Shown here in pieces: positions 1-7,060 of a stretch of 39,623 nt of DNA. The notes below the pieces were generated by a model. The model was not told the origin of the DNA and did no database searches. It was given only the letters and a program-made list of their open reading frames with translations. A program made the translations under genes and the position numbers. This stretch comes from an uncultured bacterium. GTDB taxonomy: Bacteria > Verrucomicrobiota > Lentisphaeria > Oligosphaerales > Oligosphaeraceae. Location of the stretch: contig CACYQT010000027.1 of the NCBI GenBank assembly GCA_902776645.1, positions 1 through 39,623 of the forward strand, read 5' to 3'. Within the stretch, counting starts at the first letter, position 1, and each line of letters starts with the position of its first letter.

Positions 1-42
1 AAGAGTAGCTCCTGAAGGGATGACAAAAACGAACAGAAGGCG

Positions 43-1551
43 TTGCTGGAAAAGGCGTTGTGGAATGCGTTCAGTCACTCAAAACGGAATGTGGTGATAA
101 ATATTCTTGAAGATGACGGACAGGAGGAGGCTGAAGCAGGCGATAACGACATGACATTGCAACAGGCCGTGCTCGCGTCGGACGACAAAAAAGTAAAGGA
201 ACTGGTGGAAAAAGGCGCGGATGTCAATGTTGTTGACGACGAAGGAAATACGTTGCTGGATTTGGCGTTCAAGTTAAGAAGAGACATGGAAAGCAACGAT
301 AAAACGGGTGTCAAAAAACGGTCGATCATCCACTGTCTGATCGACCATGGTGCGAAAATTGGCAAGATCAAGCCAACCTTGTTCGTGGAAGATCGGTATA
401 GTGTTACGTTAGATGAACAGATGCTGGATTTTATGCTTAAAAACGGCGCGGATGTCAATGAACCACGGGCTTCAAACGACGGGCGGACCATTATCACATT
501 TTTGGCAATAGACAGAAATATACAGCTTTTAACGCGGCTTCTTGAAGCGGGAGCGGATGTCAATTTCCGTGTGGAGGAAGTCGCGAACACACCGTTGGAA
601 GAGGTCATTCAATGGCGTAGTTGGATTGAACCCGTGAAATGTTTGCTTGAGCATGGTGCCGATGTCAATATCGGCCAGCCGATCGTGTATGCTATCGGAC
701 TGCATAATTATGACGCTGCCTTGCTCATGTTGGATTATTGCAAGGAACTTACAAATAAAAAAGATCATGAAGAGGCTATGTTCGAAGCGATTGCTGACGG
801 CAGGGCGGATGTGGCGCAGAAGCTCGCGAAATTCCTGCCGAAAACAGACAAGACCATGGCGAATGCCGGGGCGTTTTTGAGGAGACTGGCCTTTGAGGGG
901 AATGTCGTCGGCATGCAACGGCTCATCGAGGCGACGGGTGTCGGTTTGGATGATAAAGACAAAGACAACGACACGCCGCTGTTTTACGCCGTAGAAGGTC
1001 GCAAAATGGACGCGGTCATGTATCTCATCAACCATGGGGCGGATATCAAGGCAGTCGGCTGTGGCGATGAGACGCTGCTCCATTGCGCGGTCAAATGGGA
1101 TTTGGGACTGGTGAAATATCTTGTCGAGCATGGTCTCGACGTCAACGCGAAGAACAAAGCGGGCATCACGCCGTTGCATCACGCCATCCGGCATTTGGCC
1201 GTTGTGGCGTATTTGCTTGAACATGGAGCGGATGTCAACGTGAGCGCCACCGACGGTATGCCATTGGCGGTTTGCGTTTCATTGATTGGTACGGAGGAGA
1301 CGTTGAAAGCCCTTGGAGAAAAGGGCATGGATTTCAAAGGGAAGACAAAGGACGGCTTCACGGCCATGCATGCGGCGGCCGCCGCCAATCCATCTGTGGT
1401 TCCTTATCTGCGGTCGCTTGGATTGTCGGAGCTTTCAGAGGAGGACATGAAGAAGGCGAAGAAAAGATTCATCACGCAGTTGGGCGATCATGAATCAATC
1501 AACTGCGGCTTTCATGCTTGGCCCCATCAGCACATTCTGTTTGGTTTATAA
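43..1551 (+). CDS. Ankyrin-repeat protein, N-terminus uncertain
   Basis: About 500 residues made almost entirely of ankyrin repeats. The loop signature G-A-D-V-N or a close variant recurs near residues 58, 134, 168, 204, 333, 372 and 399, each followed by a T-P-L or T-L-L helix start. Ankyrin arrays bind proteins; no enzymatic domain is visible and the partner is unknown. No signal peptide is seen. The start is doubtful. The frame opens after a TGA at 13-15, the first candidate start is TTG at 43, and the first in-frame ATG is at 151. The nine codons before the TTG (R-D-D-K-N-E-Q-K-A) also look coding. An ATG at 20 behind a GAAGGG has the best ribosome site but lies in another frame. The gene may therefore be a frameshifted or truncated 3' part of a longer one. 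The family is certain; the 5' end is not. Confidence 0.8.
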   Translation: MLEKALWNAFSHSKRNVVINILEDDGQEEAEAGDNDMTLQQAVLASDDKKVKELVEKGADVNVVDDEGNTLLDLAFKLRRDMESNDKTGVKKRSIIHCLIDHGAKIGKIKPTLFVEDRYSVTLDEQMLDFMLKNGADVNEPRASNDGRTIITFLAIDRNIQLLTRLLEAGADVNFRVEEVANTPLEEVIQWRSWIEPVKCLLEHGADVNIGQPIVYAIGLHNYDAALLMLDYCKELTNKKDHEEAMFEAIADGRADVAQKLAKFLPKTDKTMANAGAFLRRLAFEGNVVGMQRLIEATGVGLDDKDKDNDTPLFYAVEGRKMDAVMYLINHGADIKAVGCGDETLLHCAVKWDLGLVKYLVEHGLDVNAKNKAGITPLHHAIRHLAVVAYLLEHGADVNVSATDGMPLAVCVSLIGTEETLKALGEKGMDFKGKTKDGFTAMHAAAAANPSVVPYLRSLGLSELSEEDMKKAKKRFITQLGDHESINCGFHAWPHQHILFGL

Positions 1552-1652
1552 TTAGGAAAGTGGCGTGGCGACGCCGTTCTCGCCGTCGCATGACGGTTTT
1601 TATCGTCAGTACTGGACGGGAAAATGGCAGAGAGGATCAGCAAGGCGTGAGA

Positions 1653-1699
1653 TGTACAAAAAATGTCAGGCAGGTGTACAAAAAATGTACACTTGCCTG
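1653..1699. promoter_or_regulatory. Palindromic activator-type site, copy 1
   Basis: TGTACAAAAAATGT occurs at 1653-1666 and again at 1675-1688. The second occurrence is inside a 14-bp inverted repeat (1667-1680 and 1686-1699, loop AAAAA, one mismatch) with core GTGTACA-N5-TGTACAC. It lies about 50 bp upstream of a -24/-12 promoter, roughly where sigma-54 enhancer-binding proteins bind. The same site is found at 4247-4293. That it binds an activator is inferred from position and symmetry. Confidence 0.6.
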
Positions 1700-1733
1700 T
1701 CAATTTGCGACTCTTCTCGTACTTATAGTGACA

Positions 1734-1749
1734 TGGCATGGTATTTGCT
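1734..1749 (+). promoter_or_regulatory. Sigma-54 (RpoN) promoter, copy 1
   Basis: TGGCATGGTATTTGCT has the GG-N10-GC arrangement (GG 1735-1736, GC 1747-1748) and matches the RpoN consensus TGGCAC-N5-TTGCW except for T in place of C at the sixth base. Transcription should start near 1760, about 70 nt before the gene at 1830. The leader contains a small hairpin (CGGCAT, 7-nt loop, ATGCCG) that is also present in copy 2. Confidence 0.7.
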
Positions 1750-1829
1750 TTAAACAAATGGCGACGGCATCGGACGAATGCCGACGAAGAAAAAACTTTC
1801 AGGTCCAACGCAAAAACCAGGAGAAAGAC

Positions 1830-2804
1830 ATGTACGGGAATACGATAATAAGCAAGACAGGAAAATCTTCAGGGAGGGTTCATGGATGGAATCTGTTCAT
1901 GGCGCTGTTGCTTTTCTGCCTGTCATGCCCTCTGTCGTCCATCGCCGAAGAAGCGATACCTTTCGAATGCGCCATGCCGATTATTTTGCGGCCAATATTG
2001 CAGCAAATAAGGAAGAATATAACGGAAGAGGACAACAGGGACTGGAGGAAGCAGAAACCGACACGAATCAATTTTGAAATCAGCTCGCTTGAAATCAAAG
2101 AACCGGACAAGGCTTTGTTCGACAAAATCGTCGGCCTGTCCTATGACAATCCCGTCAATCGCTTCGCGGTTTACATAAAAGACGGCCTGCCCGTGAAACT
2201 GGAGCATACGGATGAATCAGGCGGCACGCATGTCTATCGGCAGACAATTCAGGATACCATCAAGAAGATGGATTTTGAGAACAAGGACTACTTGGAGCTG
2301 TCCCGCCAGATGGCCCTGAAAGGCATGAAGGGCGAATGCCCTTTCATGGATTGGAAACCGGGCAAATACGTCGCCGACATACGCGCTTCTTTTGATGGGG
2401 TTCCAAAAGAACACATAGATAAAGGTATTGCTTCAGGCGAAGTTACTTTTGTTGGCTTCCCCTTTGTCTATAAGTTCTGCCTAGAAAAAGGGATTTTATA
2501 TAATTCTTGCGGTATCATGAGGCAAGAGGACAATGTAGTGGTTCGAATTATAAGACTATGGAACAATAGAAATCTAGAAGCTGTGCAATATTACGACAGA
2601 AAAGAAAAACAAAGTTGTTTTGACTTGTTTTTCTATGAAGATATGGGGCTGAAGATGTTGACTGAATATAAAGATGAAAAAATGCAGAATGTCACCCTTT
2701 GGGGAAAGCAAGGCAATGAAAATACAAGTCTAACACATTCTGAGTGGCAGACGCTCGGCATGCCGAATGATTATGATGAATGGAAAAAGCGAGCCACAAA
2801 ATGA
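1830..2804 (+). CDS. Exported protein of unknown family, paralog A
   Basis: 324 residues. The start is the ATG at 1830 behind AGGAGAAAGAC; the frame is open further upstream, but that part is the promoter and leader. Residues 1-40 form an export signal: basic K-T-G-K-S-S-G-R, then the hydrophobic W-N-L-F-M-A-L-L-L-F, with cleavage probably after S-I-A. The mature part belongs to no family I recognise. It shares short blocks with the paralog at 4424: F-E-I-S-S, H-V-Y-R-Q-T, F-M-D-W, D-M-G-L, and a C-terminal D-Y-D-E-W-K-K. It is probably periplasmic or surface-located and sigma-54 controlled. The helical protein at 2852 follows after 47 nt and is likely co-transcribed. The function is unknown. 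Confidence 0.8.
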   Translation: MYGNTIISKTGKSSGRVHGWNLFMALLLFCLSCPLSSIAEEAIPFECAMPIILRPILQQIRKNITEEDNRDWRKQKPTRINFEISSLEIKEPDKALFDKIVGLSYDNPVNRFAVYIKDGLPVKLEHTDESGGTHVYRQTIQDTIKKMDFENKDYLELSRQMALKGMKGECPFMDWKPGKYVADIRASFDGVPKEHIDKGIASGEVTFVGFPFVYKFCLEKGILYNSCGIMRQEDNVVVRIIRLWNNRNLEAVQYYDRKEKQSCFDLFFYEDMGLKMLTEYKDEKMQNVTLWGKQGNENTSLTHSEWQTLGMPNDYDEWKKRATK

Positions 2805-2851
2805 ATTATCACGGCTGGATTCACATCGTTAACGAAAAAGGAGCTGACACC

Positions 2852-4117
2852 ATGCGCATAATTAAAATTGTTCTGCTTTTGACTCTGGCATGCGTTTTAC
2901 CGACTTTATACGGCCAGTCCCGCCTGACGGACGAAGAGATAGAGGAATTGCGGGAGGAGGAGAATCTTGATAAACTCCTGGAGTCGCCCCACAAGAATTT
3001 CGGGAAGATCAGCGGGCGTTTCCTGAACCGCAGGAACCGCGGTCTGGAGGATGCCGTGAAAGCCGTGGAGGCGCGTCTGAAGACAACGACGGACGGTCTA
3101 GACAAGGCCGCCCTGGCGTTGCTGCTGACGAGAGGCAAGACGGCCCTCATGACGAAGGCCGCGCTCGCCATGCGGGATCCATTGATGATGCGCGACCTGC
3201 CGCCTGTCCTGCTGCCCATGCTGTCCGATGCCTATGCGGCCCTGCCGGACGGCGCGGACGCGGACACGCTCCGCCAGAGTCTTGTACGCGAAACCAACCG
3301 CCTGCTGCTGGACGAAGGGGCGGCATATCTGAAGGACGACGAAAAAGCGTTGCTCGTCAAAAACTACCTCCATTCGCCCCGCAACCCGTTGAAGGGGTGC
3401 CCTGTGGACAGGCTTGTCGCCATCTACCGCAACCTCGGCGTCGTGCAGGAACTGGAGGACAAATGCAAGGCGGCCCCGTCGGACATCCCGCAGGAGGACG
3501 ACCTTCTTCTGGTCATGCGGCTTGCGCGGGAGCTGAAAGGCTCCGCCGCGGCCCTCCCGTACGCCGACGAGATGCTCGAACACAAGTCGTCGTCGGGCAA
3601 GCCGGATGACCTCTGGCTGCTGGGCCTGTGGGACGTCTATGCGGACGAGCCCGCCCATGCCTTGGAGACGCTGCCGCGCCACGCGGACCGCTGGCCGATG
3701 TGCCGTCTGATCCTGTTTGACGCAGCCTCCCGCATGGGACGCGGCGACAGGAAGTCGCGGGAGACGGAATGGCTGGCGCCCTACATGGACCATCTTGCAC
3801 GGAAGGATGAAGCCGCGAAGACTCCCGAAGAGGCGCGCGGTCTCAAATACAAGAGAACCTTCGCGAGCGTCACGATTCTGGTCAACCGGAAGATTCACGA
3901 AGGCGTCATATACATGGGGCGGCGGACGGAGGAGCCCGCGTTGGAGAAGGACGAACGCAGCCGTGACTATTGGGAGATCATCGTGGCCATGGCCAGGGCC
4001 TACGCCGCCATGGGGATGCGGAAGGAGGCCGCCGAAGTCTATGGCCGCACGCTGCAATGCGACCACGTCCTGACCACTATCCAGGATGAGGCACGGAGAT
4101 TCATCGGAGAGGAATAG
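2852..4117 (+). CDS. Exported alpha-helical repeat protein, unknown function
   Basis: 421 residues. The ATG at 2852 follows AAGGAG with good spacing. Residues 1-22 are a signal peptide (M-R-I-I-K-I-V-L-L-L-T-L-A-C) with likely cleavage near Y-G-Q-S. The rest is rich in Leu, Ala, Glu and Arg with regularly spaced helices, and a C-terminal stretch (A-R-A-Y-A-A-M-G-M-R-K-E-A-A-E-V-Y-G-R) typical of TPR-like solenoids. No catalytic motif is visible. It sits directly after paralog A in an apparent operon. The sequence downstream of paralog B keeps a short match to the 3' end of this gene, so a second copy existed and was deleted. Confidence 0.75.
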   Translation: MRIIKIVLLLTLACVLPTLYGQSRLTDEEIEELREEENLDKLLESPHKNFGKISGRFLNRRNRGLEDAVKAVEARLKTTTDGLDKAALALLLTRGKTALMTKAALAMRDPLMMRDLPPVLLPMLSDAYAALPDGADADTLRQSLVRETNRLLLDEGAAYLKDDEKALLVKNYLHSPRNPLKGCPVDRLVAIYRNLGVVQELEDKCKAAPSDIPQEDDLLLVMRLARELKGSAAALPYADEMLEHKSSSGKPDDLWLLGLWDVYADEPAHALETLPRHADRWPMCRLILFDAASRMGRGDRKSRETEWLAPYMDHLARKDEAAKTPEEARGLKYKRTFASVTILVNRKIHEGVIYMGRRTEEPALEKDERSRDYWEIIVAMARAYAAMGMRKEAAEVYGRTLQCDHVLTTIQDEARRFIGEE

Positions 4118-4246
4118 AGAAATAATCCAATTGGCTTGGTGTCAAAAAAGCACTCATACCCCATGTCCAACAAAGCATCATCTCCTCATTGATTGAGCAG
4201 TGATAGAGCGGGATGCAATGGCTGAGAGCATCAGCAAGGCGTAAGA
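4118..4246. other. Intergenic segment before the second cassette
   Basis: The start of this stretch (to about 4150, containing AATAATCCAAT and TTGGTGTCAAAAAAG) is repeated at about 5411-5443 after paralog B. From 4218 it enters the duplicated cassette. No gene or terminator is seen. The full gap to the next gene is 306 nt and is otherwise filled by the regulatory elements listed. Confidence 0.7.
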
Positions 4247-4293
4247 TGTACAAAAAATGTCAGGCAGGTGTACAAAAAATGTACACTTGCCTG
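4247..4293. promoter_or_regulatory. Palindromic activator-type site, copy 2
   Basis: Same structure as at 1653-1699: TGTACAAAAAATGT at 4247-4260 and 4269-4282, and inverted-repeat arms at 4261-4274 and 4280-4293 around AAAAA. The two copies are identical across this element. Its spacing to the -24/-12 promoter is also the same, which supports a regulatory role. Confidence 0.6.
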
Positions 4294-4327
4294 TCGATTT
4301 GCGACTCTTCTCGTACTTATAGTGACA

Positions 4328-4343
4328 TGGCACGGTATTTGCT
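4328..4343 (+). promoter_or_regulatory. Sigma-54 (RpoN) promoter, copy 2
   Basis: TGGCACGGTATTTGCT is a full match to the RpoN -24/-12 consensus, with GG at 4329-4330 and GC at 4341-4342 separated by ten bases. Transcription should start near 4354, about 70 nt ahead of the ATG at 4424. Confidence 0.75.
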
Positions 4344-4423
4344 TATAAAAATTGGCGACGGCATCGGACGAATGCCGACGAAGAAAAATCTTTCAAGTCC
4401 AACGGAAACCCAAGGAGAACAAC

Positions 4424-5389
4424 ATGTACAAGAATACGATAAAAAACAAGACAGGAAAATCTTCAGGGAGGGTTCATGGATGGAATCTGTTCATGGCGCT
4501 GTTGCTTTTCATCCTGTCATGCCCTCTGTCGTCCATTGCAGAAGACGCCAAACCTTTTGATTGCACCATGCCCGTCATCATGGAGCCGATCATGCGCCAG
4601 CTCCATAGAACAATCCGACCTCGCGAAGGGGAACTCGACAAGAGACGTTCCTTCGAAGGCAAGCCGACGAAATTTGTCTTCGAAATATCGTCAAGACCTT
4701 TAGACGAAGAAGAAAAGAAATTGTATGACAAGCTCATGACAATATCCTATAAGGAGCCTGACAACCAGTTTGTCATTTATGCAAAGGACGGGCTTGTCTT
4801 GAAAATAGAGCACACAGATGAATTTGGAAAGAGCCATGTTTATCGTCAAACTTTACTGGACCGCCTGCAGAAGATGAACTTTGAGAACAAGGAGTATCTG
4901 AACCAGTCACGCGCCATGATGCAGGATGTCTTCAAAGGCGAATTCCCGTTCATGGATTGGCATACGGGAAAATACGAGGCCCTTGTCAATTCAAACTTTA
5001 ATATTGAACATTTGGACATCACATTCAGTTCTCCGCGTCTTGAATGCAATTTGAGTTACATTATGGGGAAATTATACAATGCATGCTATATCCGGCATTT
5101 GTCCGACAAGCAGCCTTTCCTGGGCATTTACCGAACTTTTACCTATGGCACCAATGGCAATCTGGTGAGCGGAAACTATCTGGACGCAACAAAACAGTTT
5201 GCCCGAGAAATGTATTTTCATGACGACATGGGGCTAAGAATGCTTGCAGAATTGCAAGGCCGACAATATAAGCAGATTGTCCTTTGGAGCAAACAGGGGA
5301 CTGAAAGCACAACTCTGACACATGATGAATGGCAGAAGCTAGGACGACCATCTGATTACGACGAATGGAAAAAGCAAGCCGCAAAATGA
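4424..5389 (+). CDS. Exported protein of unknown family, paralog B
   Basis: 321 residues. The ATG at 4424 follows AAGGAG. The signal region is nearly identical to that of paralog A at 1830 (K-T-G-K-S-S-G-R-V-H-G-W-N-L-F-M-A-L-L-L-F), whereas the mature parts are clearly diverged, with conserved islands F-E-I-S-S, H-V-Y-R-Q-T, F-M-D-W and D-Y-D-E-W-K-K. Only two cysteines are obvious after the signal sequence, and no enzymatic motif is visible. Expression should depend on RpoN through 4328-4343. Unlike paralog A, it is not followed by an intact helical protein gene. The function is unknown. Confidence 0.8.
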   Translation: MYKNTIKNKTGKSSGRVHGWNLFMALLLFILSCPLSSIAEDAKPFDCTMPVIMEPIMRQLHRTIRPREGELDKRRSFEGKPTKFVFEISSRPLDEEEKKLYDKLMTISYKEPDNQFVIYAKDGLVLKIEHTDEFGKSHVYRQTLLDRLQKMNFENKEYLNQSRAMMQDVFKGEFPFMDWHTGKYEALVNSNFNIEHLDITFSSPRLECNLSYIMGKLYNACYIRHLSDKQPFLGIYRTFTYGTNGNLVSGNYLDATKQFAREMYFHDDMGLRMLAELQGRQYKQIVLWSKQGTESTTLTHDEWQKLGRPSDYDEWKKQAAK

Positions 5390-5445
5390 GTTATTACCGG
5401 AGAGGAGTAGCGAAATAATCCAATCGGCTTGGTGTCAAAAAAGTA
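5390..5445 (+). pseudogene. Deletion scar: 3' remnant of a lost copy of the helical protein gene
   Basis: Paralog B ends AAAATGAGTTATTAC, matching AAAATGAATTATCAC after paralog A. It then jumps directly to CGGAGAGGAGTAG, which matches the last codons of the helical gene (CGGAGAGGAATAG at 4105-4117), and continues through AATAATCCAAT and TTGGTGTCAAAAAAG, which match about 4120-4150. The duplicated unit has thus lost essentially the whole middle gene and kept only its tail. Confidence 0.75.
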
Positions 5446-5607
5446 CACCAACAACCATGGGCAACAAAACACCTATTTCCCTGCTTCGCAAGGCAGCTGG
5501 ATTATTTCCAGTTACAACAGAATATATAATACTTTGTTTTGAGCAATGGAGTATGTTCAATAATATTTTAAAATAATTAATATCAAACATTATTAGGAAT
5601 ATGAAAA

Positions 5608-6567
5608 ATGGGAAAAAGAATTATTATATACATTTTCCTCAGTGTAGTATTTATTCAATATTTATTTTCACAAGAGAACATAGATGATTATAATGAGCAA
5701 TCAAGACAAATAGTTTCCAATTATTTGTCATCACAAAATAAAGAAGAAAAACAGAAGACCCTTGATGCATTGTATCAGGCAATATCATCAGATAAAATAA
5801 TAAATAAGGAAAAAATCCCTAATTTGCGTCTTTCAATATATGTAAGAATCTTTCTTACAATTAAAAACAATCATGAGCTATCTCTAGATAAAAGACAAGA
5901 GTTGTTGGATGTTTTGGCAGACGGTATCGTAAATGAAGGTCTTGTAAAGGATAATACACTGTACCTTAGAGAAAGGAATGTTAAATTTCTCTATGAACTT
6001 GCTTATGAACAAAAAATACAAGATTTGACTAATCTATGTGTGAAGAACATAGAGAAAGCCTGTGTACAACTACTACATGACCCTCGTTATGCAGTATTGC
6101 TACTATCGGTTTCTGGAAACAATAGAACAAAAGAACTACTTCAAGAGTTCGCTAATTTGCCTCATCTGAATTTGGAAAGAATGTACTACTCGAAGACATG
6201 GGCAGCCACATTAGTTTTAGCCCAAAAAGGTGAAGAAAAATATGTGAAGCAACTCATCCGTTTGTCTGAGAAGTCAATCGAGGCCAATCCTGGCATGATG
6301 TTGCTTTTGTTCAGGGATATTTCAACTGTTCATAACAAAATGGTTATACGTTATCTCAATGAATACCTAAAGTCTGATAAAAGGGCTCCAGAATGGGACG
6401 ATGGAGTGACAGAACCTCAATATGTTTCATACTATGCTGCTTTGGCTCTGTCGAAAATGCTTCGAGGCTTTCCTGCTCCCAAAAGTTATTTTAACATGGA
6501 AGCAGTAGAAGACTGCCGAAACTGGATGGGCAAACAAAAAGAGTTCGTATTTCTTGAAACGCCATGA
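5608..6567 (+). CDS. AT-rich exported helical protein, unknown function
   Basis: 319 residues. The ATG at 5608 is preceded by TAGGAA at 8-nt spacing. Residues 1-21 are a signal peptide (I-I-I-Y-I-F-L-S-V-V-F-I-Q-Y-L-F-S-Q). The body is a helical repeat-like protein without recognisable catalytic residues, and its helices resemble HEAT/ARM-type stacking. Base composition is visibly more AT-rich than the genes on either side, as is the 200 bp upstream, suggesting recent acquisition. No close functional call is possible. Confidence 0.7.
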   Translation: MGKRIIIYIFLSVVFIQYLFSQENIDDYNEQSRQIVSNYLSSQNKEEKQKTLDALYQAISSDKIINKEKIPNLRLSIYVRIFLTIKNNHELSLDKRQELLDVLADGIVNEGLVKDNTLYLRERNVKFLYELAYEQKIQDLTNLCVKNIEKACVQLLHDPRYAVLLLSVSGNNRTKELLQEFANLPHLNLERMYYSKTWAATLVLAQKGEEKYVKQLIRLSEKSIEANPGMMLLLFRDISTVHNKMVIRYLNEYLKSDKRAPEWDDGVTEPQYVSYYAALALSKMLRGFPAPKSYFNMEAVEDCRNWMGKQKEFVFLETP

Positions 6568-6605
6568 CATCCTAGTGCTTCCATCATGGTGTATTAACAA
6601 AAAAC

Positions 6606-7024
6606 ATGCCAAAAAAATCATCATCTCCTCCGTTCAGCAAAAACGCCGGATTTTTTCCGGCGGTCCTCCTCCTGCTGCTTTTGCAGGCAGGACTTGTAGG
6701 AGCCGCGCCGTGGTATTTCCTGCCGAACTTCGGGCATGACGTCCGCTGGGTGCAGGGCTTCGCCGATGGTTATTTCGCGACGGCGAGGACGCCGCCGCCA
6801 CACCGTGCGGGGACGCCGACGGGACTACCCCCGCAGGCCCGCTTCCTTCTTTTTGCGGACAGCGGGCTGACGGCGACGGAGCGGCGGCTTGTCCATTGGC
6901 ACGAAGTTGAGTGGAGAAATATGCACCACAGGCCACAGCAGAACATGAACGGCTTGTCCGCTCGTTGCCGGAACACACGGCGCGGATGACCGTCTCCATC
7001 GAACCGCCAGAAAAGAAGAAGTGA
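6606..7024 (+). pseudogene. Small exported or membrane-anchored protein, apparently frameshifted
   Basis: From the ATG at 6606 the frame encodes a signal or anchor (A-V-L-L-L-L-L-L-Q-A-G-L-V-G-A-A) and then a GC-rich 100-residue body ending R-R-L-V-H-W-H-E-V-E near 6911. After that, the original frame becomes odd (W-R-N-M-H-H-R-P) and stops at 6989. The frame two bases further on instead reads E-K-Y-A-P-Q-A-T-A-E-H-E-R-L-V-R-S-L-P and continues sensibly to a TGA at 7022-7024, ending P-P-E-K-K-K. One base lost (or two gained) around 6911-6914 would join them into a protein of about 138 residues. No ribosome site is obvious at 6606, and the family is unknown. Composition contrasts strongly with the AT-rich gene just upstream. 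Confidence 0.45.
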
Positions 7025-7060
7025 AGTGGTGGCACATTCGAGACGCATGCGTGACTTCTG

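Larger units (their letters stand above)
1625..1945 (+). repeat. Duplicated promoter-leader-signal peptide cassette, copy 1
   Basis: This block matches 4218-4540 almost base for base. It covers the palindrome, the sigma-54 promoter, the 5' leader and the first roughly 38 codons. Between 1653-1733 and 4247-4327 (81 nt) there is one substitution. Weaker similarity reaches back to about 1607. Similarity drops sharply once the mature protein begins. Confidence 0.85.
4218..4540 (+). repeat. Duplicated promoter-leader-signal peptide cassette, copy 2
   Basis: Partner of 1625-1945. The offset is 2594 bp, so this is the second member of a tandem duplication of the paralog-plus-helical-gene unit. Confidence 0.85.

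Noticed and set aside
1686..1735. Sigma-70 promoter built on TATAGT near 1726 upstream of paralog A
   Set aside because: No acceptable -35 at 16-18 bp; the -24/-12 element just downstream explains the conservation better.
3098..4066. 322-codon open frame opposite the helical exported protein
   Set aside because: GC-rich shadow of a gene that has a ribosome site and signal peptide; the translation shows no family features.
1830..5389. PEP-CTERM/exosortase substrates, considered because of the sigma-54 promoters
   Set aside because: The C-termini end in D-Y-D-E-W-K-K and a basic tail, with no PEP motif, membrane helix or Arg cluster.
5412..5508. Inverted repeat GAAATAATCC/GGATTATTTC about 80 bp apart
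   Set aside because: Only 10 bp, far apart in AT-rich DNA, and the right arm is missing in the first copy of the duplicated flank.
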